Shown in pieces: positions 8,219 through 15,382 of a DNA stretch of 56,234 nt. Position numbers and translations under genes: made by a program. Position 1 is the first letter of the stretch. Every line of letters begins with the position of its first letter. The notes below the pieces were generated by a model. The model was not told the origin of the DNA. It did not search any database and was given only the letters and a program-made list of their open reading frames with translations. The DNA is taken from assembly GCF_008386495.1 (NCBI RefSeq), contig NZ_VTHJ01000065.1, positions 1-56,234 of the forward strand. Reading direction: 5' to 3'. This DNA comes from Streptomyces tailanensis. Lineage in GTDB: Bacteria > Actinomycetota > Actinomycetes > Streptomycetales > Streptomycetaceae.

Positions 8219-9715
8219 TCAGAAGATGCCCGGGCCGGGGGTCAGGATGCCGCTCGGGTCGTAGCGGTTCTTCCACGAGACGAACTGCGTCCACATCGAG
8301 CCGTAGTGCGCTTGCCAGTCGGCCTGCGTGAACGCGCACGCGCCGTGCGGGTAGCGCACGCCGCCGACGGCGGCCGCCTCCTGGTAGAGGCGGTAGTTGC
8401 GCTCCATCATCCGCGACGCGAATTCGGGATCGGGACCGGGCTCCGCCGAATCGGTCAGCACGCTGACCAGCCAGACCCAGGGGCCGCTCGCCCCGCTCGG
8501 GAGTCGCAGCAGCGGTCGGCCGTAGCTCGAACGCAGCATCGGGAAGACCAGGCCGAAACCGGTCGGGCCCAGGTCATCAGGGGTCAACGCCGGGAACACC
8601 GACTCGACGTACTGCTCGACGGCGCCGTCCGGCAGGAACAGGTCCGACCAGGGCTTGACCTTCGCGTCCCAGTCCAGGTTCGCCGAGAAGGTGTCGTACA
8701 TGTTGGTGACCAAGGAGATGTAGTCGAGATAGTCGGAGTCCTCGAAGGGCGCGGTGTCCGCGGCAGGGCTGAGCCCGCGGAGCAGTCGGGACGCGTCGGG
8801 CGCATCGCCCGGGTTGTAGAAGACGGTGGCCCACAGCGTCATGGGCTGTGCCGTGCCCGGCTGGGGAATGCTGCCGAGCGAGTCGAACTCACCCCGGTTC
8901 GCAAGCACGCGGATGTCCTGGAAGAAGGTCGGAATTTCCGAGTACCCGATCCGATACGTTCGTGCCAGCTGTTTGACAGGCACCAGGTCGATGGTCGCTC
9001 GCGTAATCACGCCGCACTGGCCGAGTCCGGCGAGTGCCGCCTCGAACAGGTCACTGTTCTGTGTGTCGGAGCACCACATCAGCCGACCCTCGCCCGTGAC
9101 CACCTGGAGCTGCCGCGCGTGATCGACCTGCGCGCCGGCCTGATAGGCCGACATCATCCCGATGCCGCCCATGGAAAGCGTCCCGCCGACGGTCGTCTTG
9201 ATGTAGCTGGTGATCGACGCCGGCGTGAGACCCTGCTCGTACGCGGCCTTGATCAGGTCCTTCCACAGCACGCCGGCGTCGACGTCGGCGCCGCCCGTGC
9301 CGAGCGAGTGGATCGTGTTCAGTGACTGCGTTTCGATGATCAGGCCATCGCTCACGAGCGGTTGACCGAACATCGCGTGGTGCGTGCCGGCCGGTGCGAC
9401 CTTGATGCCGTGCCTGTCGCAATAGCCGACCATCTTCCGGATGTCCTCGACCGACCCCGGCCGGAGCACCGCACACGGTGTGTTGAACACGATGTTGCCC
9501 TGGTCGTGCGAATTCGCCGCGATGGACTCCGCGTCGAACGTGAGGGTACCGTCAAGAGACGGCGCGGCGGCGAACGACGTACTGTCCGCGGCCTCGGCTT
9601 CGGTCACCCACTGCCGGGCGACCAGGTCGAATCCCACCACGAGCGCTACGGCCCCGGCTCCGAATCGGGACAGGAACTGACGTCTGTTGACGGGACCGCG
9701 TTCTCTGAGTGACAT
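8219..9715 (-). CDS. Tat-exported FAD-binding oxidoreductase, cytokinin-dehydrogenase-like
   Basis: A 498-residue flavoprotein. The N-terminus has a twin-arginine signal (NRRQFLSRFGAGAVALVVGF), so it is probably exported folded. A PCMH-type FAD-binding domain follows (FNTPCAVLRPGSVEDI, APAGTHHAMFGQP, TTVGGTLSMGGIGMMS). The C-terminal half resembles the cytokinin dehydrogenase substrate domain and ends QFVSWKNRYDPSGILTPG, the usual family ending. The His of GTHHAM sits where FAD is covalently bound in this family. Start chosen at ATG 9715, which has GGAG seven bases upstream. The substrate could be an N6-prenylated adenine or another small alcohol/amine; the sequence does not decide. It is apparently a stand-alone gene. 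Confidence 0.8.
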   Translation of the reverse strand: MSLRERGPVNRRQFLSRFGAGAVALVVGFDLVARQWVTEAEAADSTSFAAAPSLDGTLTFDAESIAANSHDQGNIVFNTPCAVLRPGSVEDIRKMVGYCDRHGIKVAPAGTHHAMFGQPLVSDGLIIETQSLNTIHSLGTGGADVDAGVLWKDLIKAAYEQGLTPASITSYIKTTVGGTLSMGGIGMMSAYQAGAQVDHARQLQVVTGEGRLMWCSDTQNSDLFEAALAGLGQCGVITRATIDLVPVKQLARTYRIGYSEIPTFFQDIRVLANRGEFDSLGSIPQPGTAQPMTLWATVFYNPGDAPDASRLLRGLSPAADTAPFEDSDYLDYISLVTNMYDTFSANLDWDAKVKPWSDLFLPDGAVEQYVESVFPALTPDDLGPTGFGLVFPMLRSSYGRPLLRLPSGASGPWVWLVSVLTDSAEPGPDPEFASRMMERNYRLYQEAAAVGGVRYPHGACAFTQADWQAHYGSMWTQFVSWKNRYDPSGILTPGPGIF

Positions 9716-11096
9716 ACCAGGCTCCGTGGTAGTGACGCGGCGGATCGTCGGCACACCGCGTCAGATTTGTCGTCACGCCTCGGAAAAAATCAGCTGAGCG
9801 AGTTATGCGGGGCCGACGGCCGTGGTCCAGCGCACGGTTCGGCGCCCAACTTCCGAACCTCGGAGATGCCGCGCCCTGCTTCCGGTGGGCACCGGACAGC
9901 GGTGCCGACGACGGGACGACCTGGCCGTCGGCGTGGCCGGTCAAACGAGTGCCCGGCCCCGGCCCCGGGTCCGGGGCCGGGGCCGGGTCTGCGGTTCCCG
10001 CCTATAGCGATCGCCCCCTGAATTCCGCTCAGTTTTCATCATTGCACCCGAGGCGCCGCCGCACGATAGGGCAAATCACCAACGGCAGCCGGATCTGCGG
10101 CCATTGACGTACCGGTCCGTGGTGGACCCACCTTGCGAAGCGGGAGGCTGCATGCCCATACCGGGCCATAGTGGCCACGATGCAGCCCGAGTCGCCACAC
10201 CCCCGGCCGCAGCCGACACCACGGTCGGCCCGTGGTGTCCACCGGGGGCTTCGTGCTGCACCATGCCCTGCACATGCGCTCGGGGTTCCGTCGGCTCATG
10301 GGACGGATCAGCAAAACGCAGCGACCTTGTGCGGATTGCCCAGCGCCCGGCCAACCATGGGCAGGTTCGCGCGGGGCGCCCGTACCGTCTGGCACTCACA
10401 CTGCCTGGGGCAGACCTTCTACGTCGACGAAAGCATTCATTGCTTCCCAACCCGGCTCAGTTGGGCCGGCCCCTGCTGCCGGACGGCGTCGCTGAGGGGT
10501 GCGGGACCTTCTCCTCACCCGCCCGCCTCTGGTCCTGCTCCGGTACCCCCGCCAGGGCTGCTACTTCGAACGCGACCACCAGGACTTACGGAAACGGGAG
10601 CCGGATCAGGGCCAAGTGGGCCTCCAACCGTTTTACGTGCCCAGGTTGATGAGGCGCCGGCCCTCTTCGCAGCTTGGAGGCGGCCGACCTGCAGGCGTGG
10701 CTGGTGATCAACGCTTACGCCCAGCTCCGGCTCGCGCGTCCACTGGCCACCGCTCTACGGCGCGCCCGGGGAAGCCGGCTCCGCCGGACGGACCCCACGC
10801 CCGCCGCGTCCTCAGAGGGTTCCGCAATCGCCACGTTCTCGTCCCTCACCCGTACTGCCGCGCAGTGAGACCCTCGGAGCGGCCAACCCTCGTACGAGTC
10901 CCACATATTGACGACCCGTCACCATCCGGTGCGGTGATACGATCAGCCGCACTTACCGAAGGGACGGATAGGCGCAAAAAGAGCATCTTTCGCCAAATGG
11001 TGCGGCCTGGGCGGTAACCCTGGAATGGCCGCCCTTCGGTCTGTGTGAATTGACGGGAATTCAGTAGCTGGCCTTCAGCCGCCTGAAGAGGGTCTC
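9716..11096. other. 1.4-kb intergenic region without a recognisable gene
   Basis: No frame here has both a plausible start and recognisable protein features. Long open frames on both strands are Arg/Pro/Gly-rich and look like GC-bias artefacts. There is a GC-rich 'ccggggccggggcc' stretch near 9963-9985 and a more AT-rich segment at 10960-11070 that probably carries the cvn operon promoter. Confidence 0.6.
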
Positions 11097-12314
11097 ATGA
11101 CGCAATACATACAAAGTCCGGCGCTCTGGGCTCTCCTTGCCGTAACCCTTGTCGCCATCGCCCTAGTCGTTCGCCAGCGAAGGGCGGCGCGGAAATTACG
11201 GCAGGAGATCGCGGGGCTCAGAAACCACTACGGTGAGCTGGAGAGCCATTACTCGGAGTCCGTCCGGGAAGCCCAGCAGGAAGCCGAGGGAGAAACGAGG
11301 ACAGCCCTGAAGTCCGCCATGCGGACACTGCAGGGTCTCGCTGCCGAGCAGCAGCGCATCATTTCCGGGCTGCAGCGGAAGTACGGCGACTCCGTCATGC
11401 TCCAGGACCTCCTGGAGATCGACCACATGAACGCGCAGTTCGGTCGGCGTGCGCAGTCCATCGCCGTGCTGTGCGAGGGCTGGCTCGGGCGGCACCGTGA
11501 CGTGGCCTCGGTGTTCGACGTGGTCCGCAGCGCCCAGGGCAGGATTCGGCACTTCCAGCGGGTGGAGATCCTGTCGAAGGTCGACTTCGGTGTCACCAGC
11601 CGGGCCGTGGAACCGGTGGCGCTGGCGCTGGCCGAGCTGCTCGACAACGCGACCAGCTACTCCAGCCCGGACACCGTGGTCGAGATCAACGTCCGTACCG
11701 TGCCCAAGGGCGTCTGCATCGTCGTCGACGACGCCGGTGTCGGTATGAACGAGGAGGAGAAGGCCAGGGCCGAGAAACTCCTGACGAGCGAGCGGGCCAC
11801 CGGCGTCTCGGGCCTGGGCAACCCTCCGCAGTTCGGCTTCGCGGTGATCGGTGTGCTCTGCGAGCGGTTCGGCTTCACGGTCTCCGTGGACTCCACCTCC
11901 CCCTACGGAGGTGTGCGGGCGGTCGTGCTGCTGCCCGACGAACTGCTCACCAGCATGCCCGAGCCGAGGCAGCCTTCGGACCCGACGGAATCGCCGGCGC
12001 CGCGGAAGACGCCGTCGGCCATCGACGCGGGTCCCGCGGTGTACGAGAACGAGCCCGAGCCCTCGCTGCCCGTCGGCACGACCGACGACGGGCTGCCCAA
12101 GCGGCGGCGCAAGCGGCCGATGGCTCTGGTCTCGACCGGCCCGTCCACCTCCTCGCCCTCCTCGCCGACCTCGAAGCGCCGGAGTGAGGAGACGGCAGCG
12201 ATCATGGCCGCCTTCAAGCAGGGCACGGACGCCGGCCGCGCCACGCATTCGGAGGCCGCGGAGCGGCCGAGCAGCACCCGTGAGGCAAGCAGCGAAGGAC
12301 ACGAGGGCCGATGA
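11097..12314 (+). CDS. cvnA: conservon sensor kinase-like ATPase CvnA
   Basis: A 405-residue nitrate-sensor-like histidine-kinase relative. Residues 9-27 form one membrane helix (LWALLAVTLVAIALVV), followed by a coiled-coil segment. The GHKL ATPase has an N-box (ELLDNATSYSSP), a G1 box (VDDAGVGM) and a G2-like region (GNPPQFGFAVIG). No extracytoplasmic sensor domain is visible, as usual for CvnA. The Ser/Pro/Arg-rich C-terminus is probably disordered. It is first in a five-gene operon and overlaps cvnB by 4 bp (ATGA). CvnA works at the membrane with the roadblock protein, the DUF742 protein and the small GTPase as a G-protein-like signalling complex. Confidence 0.9.
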   Translation: MTQYIQSPALWALLAVTLVAIALVVRQRRAARKLRQEIAGLRNHYGELESHYSESVREAQQEAEGETRTALKSAMRTLQGLAAEQQRIISGLQRKYGDSVMLQDLLEIDHMNAQFGRRAQSIAVLCEGWLGRHRDVASVFDVVRSAQGRIRHFQRVEILSKVDFGVTSRAVEPVALALAELLDNATSYSSPDTVVEINVRTVPKGVCIVVDDAGVGMNEEEKARAEKLLTSERATGVSGLGNPPQFGFAVIGVLCERFGFTVSVDSTSPYGGVRAVVLLPDELLTSMPEPRQPSDPTESPAPRKTPSAIDAGPAVYENEPEPSLPVGTTDDGLPKRRRKRPMALVSTGPSTSSPSSPTSKRRSEETAAIMAAFKQGTDAGRATHSEAAERPSSTREASSEGHEGR

Positions 12315-12712
12315 ACAACGATCTTTCATGGATGCTTGACAGCGCCTTGGAGATCCCCGGAGCTCTGCACGCGGTTCTGGTCTCCGCCGACGGGTTGCTG
12401 AGGGCCCGTTCGAAGGACGTACACAGGGACGACGCGGAAAAGGCGGCCGCCGCGATGAGCGGCATGCAGTCGTTGAGCCGATCGCTGGCGTTCTTCTGCT
12501 CCCGGTCGGATCTGCGGTGGCAGCAGACGCTGGTCGAGTTCGACGGCGGCTGGATCTTCCTGATCTCGGCCGGTGACGGCGCCTATCTCGCCGTGTCGGC
12601 CTCCTCCGACGTCGACATGGCGGACATCACCTTCCGCATGCAGCAGCTGGTCGGCCAGTTGGGCAAGGTAATGACCGCTCCGCCTCGGGAGAGCAGCGTG
12701 ATAGGGCCATGA
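12311..12712 (+). CDS. cvnB: conservon roadblock/LC7 protein CvnB
   Basis: A 133-residue single roadblock/LC7 domain: LDSALEIPGALHAVLVSADG, RDDAEKAAAAMSGMQSLSR, then VEFDGGWIFLISAGDGAYL and the helix DMADITFRMQQLVGQLGK. This family supplies MglB-like partners for small Ras-like GTPases. It overlaps cvnA and cvnC by 4 bp each (ATGA junctions), indicating coupled translation. Confidence 0.92.
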   Translation: MNNDLSWMLDSALEIPGALHAVLVSADGLLRARSKDVHRDDAEKAAAAMSGMQSLSRSLAFFCSRSDLRWQQTLVEFDGGWIFLISAGDGAYLAVSASSDVDMADITFRMQQLVGQLGKVMTAPPRESSVIGP

Positions 12713-13086
12713 CCGATTCCGACAAGCGGGAGCACGAGGCCGCCGAATTAGTACGTCCGTACGTCATCACAGGCGGCCGCAGCCTCCCGGGCGAGCACCA
12801 GTTCTCCCTGATCACGCTGGTCACGGCGGCGGCCGACCAACAGCAGCGGCCTGCCCGCCTCTCGCCCGAGGAACAGAACCTGCTGCGGATGTGTGTCGGC
12901 GGTTATCTCTCCGTCGCCGAGATAGCGGGCCATATGCACCTGCCGGTGGGGGTGGTGAGGATTCTGCTGGCCGCTCTTTCCGAGGCCGGTTATCTCGTCG
13001 CCCGCCCGCCGGTGCCGCGTGCCCCCGTCGCCAACCTGCAGATTCTCCAGGAGGTGCTCAATGGTCTCCAGTCCAAGTTTGGATGA
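12709..13086 (+). CDS. cvnC: conservon DUF742 protein CvnC
   Basis: A 125-residue DUF742 protein: VRPYVITGGRSLPGEHQFSL near the N-terminus, then a winged-helix-like part with YLSVAEIAGHMHLPVGVVRI and LLAALSEAGYLVA. DUF742 is the standard third gene of Streptomyces conservons, between the roadblock protein and the GTPase. Its end overlaps cvnD by 26 bp. Confidence 0.92.
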   Translation: MTDSDKREHEAAELVRPYVITGGRSLPGEHQFSLITLVTAAADQQQRPARLSPEEQNLLRMCVGGYLSVAEIAGHMHLPVGVVRILLAALSEAGYLVARPPVPRAPVANLQILQEVLNGLQSKFG

Positions 13087-13654
13087 GCGGGCGTACGTCC
13101 AGGGCGGCGAGACGCAGACCGCCGTGAAGATCCTGGTCGTCGGGCACTTCGCGGTGGGCAAGACCACGTTCATCGGGTCGATCTCCGAGATCTCTCCGCT
13201 CTCCACCGAGGAGACGATGACCCAGGCGGGCGAGGCGATCGACGACCTCAAGGGGGTCCAGGGCAAGACCACCACCACGGTCGCCATGGACTTCGGACGC
13301 CTGACCGTCAGCGACCGCGTGGTGCTGTATCTCTTCGGCACACCCGGCCAGCAGCGCTTCGTGCAGATGTGGGAGGACATGGCCCGCGGCGCCCTCGGGG
13401 CGCTGGTGCTGGTCGACCCTGAGAGGCTGGCCGACTCCTTCGCCGTGATCGACCTGATCGAGCAGTACGGACTCGACTACGCGATCGCGGTCAACCGCTT
13501 CGACGGTACGTCGAAACGTGACGAGAGAGCGCTGCGCGAGGCGCTGGATCTGCTCGACGACACCCCCATCGTCACGTGCGACGCGCGTGACGAGCGGTCG
13601 TCGGCCGAAGCACTGATCACACTCGTCCGCTATTTGATGGACCGTGCCCGTTAG
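13061..13654 (+). CDS. cvnD: conservon Ras-like GTPase CvnD
   Basis: A 197-residue ATP/GTP-binding protein. The P-loop is GHFAVGKTTF, the switch-II/G3 analogue is LFGTPGQQRF, and the G4 region is VNRFDG. The start at ATG 13061 is supported by CAGGAGG a few bases upstream inside cvnC. It is expected to be the G-protein switch of the conservon, with CvnB as a possible GTPase-activating partner. The P450 gene follows after 13 bp. Confidence 0.92.
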   Translation: MVSSPSLDERAYVQGGETQTAVKILVVGHFAVGKTTFIGSISEISPLSTEETMTQAGEAIDDLKGVQGKTTTTVAMDFGRLTVSDRVVLYLFGTPGQQRFVQMWEDMARGALGALVLVDPERLADSFAVIDLIEQYGLDYAIAVNRFDGTSKRDERALREALDLLDDTPIVTCDARDERSSAEALITLVRYLMDRAR

Positions 13655-13667
13655 GAGCAGAGCAGAC

Positions 13668-15011
13668 ATGACCCCCGATTCCACCCTCCCCGCACCCCCA
13701 CCCGGCTGCCCGGCCCATGACAGCGGACAGCGCGTGCCGCTGTACGGCACGGAGTACGCGGCCGATCCCCAGGCGTACTACGCGCACATGCGTCACTACG
13801 GGCCGACGGCGCCGGTCGAGATCGCGCCCGGCGTGGACGCGACCCTCGTCACGGACCACGCGACGGCGCTGCAGCTGCTCCAGGATCCCGGCAACTTCCG
13901 TAAGGACGCACGCCGTTGGCGCGACGTCGCCGAGGGCAAGGTCGGCCCGGACAGCCCGGTCGTGCCGATGCTGGGGTACCGGCCCAACTGCATGTTCACC
14001 GACGGCGCCGAGCACGCGCGCCTGCGCCAGGCGGTCACCGACAGCCTCGCCAAGGTGGACTCCCGCCGACTGAGCGACATGACCAAGCGGGCCTCGGACT
14101 ACCTCATAGCCCAGGTGGCCTCCCGCGGTTCGGTCGACCTGATGAACGACTACGTCAAACAGCTGCCGCTGCTCGTGTTCAACGAGCTCTTCGGCTGCCC
14201 GGCGGACATCGGTGACCGGGTCGTCTTCGGCATCTCCGGAGTCTTCACGGGCGTCAACGCCGAGAAGGCGAACGCGGTGCTGGGTCAGGCCGTGTTCGAG
14301 CTGGTGGCGCTCAAGCGGGCCAGGCCGGGCGACGACGTCGCCTCGTGGCTGATACGGCACGAGGCACGGCTGACCGACGAGGAACTGGTCCATCAGCTGA
14401 TCCTGCTGCTCGGCGCCGGCGCGGAACCGCTGCGCAACCTCATCGGCAACACCCTGCACCGGCTGCTTCTCCACGACCAGTACGCCGACGGCGGCCTGAT
14501 CGAGGAGGCCATCGACGACACGCTGTGGGAGAACCCGCCCATGGCGAACTACGCGCCGCACTATCCCGCGGCCGACATGGAGTTCGGCGGGACGAAGCTG
14601 AGGGCGGGCGATCTGATCCTCGTCAGCATGACGGCCGCCAACACCGACCCCGCGCTCGCGGCGGCCCGCCGGGCGGGCGGCAGGCGGGCCCACTTGTCAT
14701 GGAGCGCCGGCCCGCACGCCTGCCCGTCCAAGGAACTCGCCCGGCTCGTGACCATGGTGGCCATCGAGAACCTGCTCAACCGGCTGCACGACATCGAACT
14801 CGCGGTGCCCGAGGACAGCCTGACCTGGCGGCCCGGCCCCTTCCACCGCGCGCTGGCCGCGCTTCCCTGCCGCTTCACCCCGCAGGTCGTGCCGCAGCCG
14901 AACCCGCCGCGCGCGACGGAGACATCCGTACGCGGCGACCACGCCACGGCGGGGCGGAAACCCGAGCGCGCGGGCGTGTGGGGCTCCTTCCTGTCCTGGT
15001 TGAAGGGGTGA
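13668..15011 (+). CDS. cvnE: atypical CYP157-like cytochrome P450 of the conservon (CvnE)
   Basis: A 447-residue P450 following cvnD, as in several Streptomyces conservons. The heme loop SAGPHACPSKELA retains the Cys ligand. Two normally conserved features are altered. The helix-K ExxR is not found; IDDTLWENPP stands in its place, like the EQSLW of CYP157C1. The helix-I acid/Thr pair is replaced in LLGAGAEPLRNL. It probably works in, or is modulated by, the conservon signalling complex, and normal monooxygenase activity is uncertain. The C-terminal 50 residues after CRFTP are an unrelated charged tail. ATG 13668 has GGAG upstream. Confidence 0.88.
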   Translation: MTPDSTLPAPPPGCPAHDSGQRVPLYGTEYAADPQAYYAHMRHYGPTAPVEIAPGVDATLVTDHATALQLLQDPGNFRKDARRWRDVAEGKVGPDSPVVPMLGYRPNCMFTDGAEHARLRQAVTDSLAKVDSRRLSDMTKRASDYLIAQVASRGSVDLMNDYVKQLPLLVFNELFGCPADIGDRVVFGISGVFTGVNAEKANAVLGQAVFELVALKRARPGDDVASWLIRHEARLTDEELVHQLILLLGAGAEPLRNLIGNTLHRLLLHDQYADGGLIEEAIDDTLWENPPMANYAPHYPAADMEFGGTKLRAGDLILVSMTAANTDPALAAARRAGGRRAHLSWSAGPHACPSKELARLVTMVAIENLLNRLHDIELAVPEDSLTWRPGPFHRALAALPCRFTPQVVPQPNPPRATETSVRGDHATAGRKPERAGVWGSFLSWLKG

Positions 15012-15112
15012 CGTACACAACAGCCTGTAACACAGGACACTGCATGAGTATTCAACCAAGGGGGTAGTAAAGCGGCGGCATTCGTGGTGAACAACGAACA
15101 AAGGGAGGTGTC

Positions 15113-15382
15113 GTGGACCACATATCCACCGACGCCGCTTCAGCTCCACATCCGGACGTTTCCCGCCGCTCCCGACGACACACCGCGTTACGGAACGCAA
15201 AGCCTCCCAGGGGCGTGACCCGCCTCCACCAGTCGCCACGAGACGAGATACCCGCCCTGGTCGGCGGGTATCTTTCTATGTCCCCTCGCGCCCTCGGCCC
15301 CCGCGCCCTCGGCCCCCGCGAGTCAGGGCTCCTGCCCGGGGGCTCGCGCCCGCACCCCGAGCAGCGGGGAGACCACCGTTGA
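15113..15382 (+). CDS. possible 89-aa leader ORF coupled to the prenyltransferase
   Basis: A GTG start with GGGAGG upstream opens an 89-codon frame whose TGA overlaps the TTG start of the prenyltransferase gene (TTGA at 15379-15382). It contains a TTA codon (15188-15190), which in Streptomyces needs the bldA tRNA, a hairpin at 15247-15272 and a tandem RALGPRALGP near the C-terminus. GC3 is lower and less even than in the neighbours, so it may be a regulatory leader or no gene at all. No homology recognised. Confidence 0.3.
   Translation: MDHISTDAASAPHPDVSRRSRRHTALRNAKPPRGVTRLHQSPRDEIPALVGGYLSMSPRALGPRALGPRESGLLPGGSRPHPEQRGDHR
15247..15279 (+). terminator. hairpin with short T-run between cvnE and prenyltransferase
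   Basis: Ten-base perfect arms GATACCCGCC (15247-15256) and GGCGGGTATC (15263-15272) enclose a 6-nt loop and are followed by TTTCT. It lies 236 bp after cvnE and 106 bp before the prenyltransferase start, so it can terminate the cvn operon or act as an attenuator in the prenyltransferase leader. Confidence 0.6.

Noticed and set aside
10104..11017. Overlapping 120-180-codon frames on both strands upstream of cvnA
   Set aside because: No conserved motif or RBS, several frames equally open, Cys/Arg/Pro-rich; treated as non-coding.
15040..15120. A tryptophan attenuator leader before the prenyltransferase-tryptophanase
   Set aside because: No short peptide with clustered Trp codons is found, and no alternative antiterminator hairpin was evident by eye.
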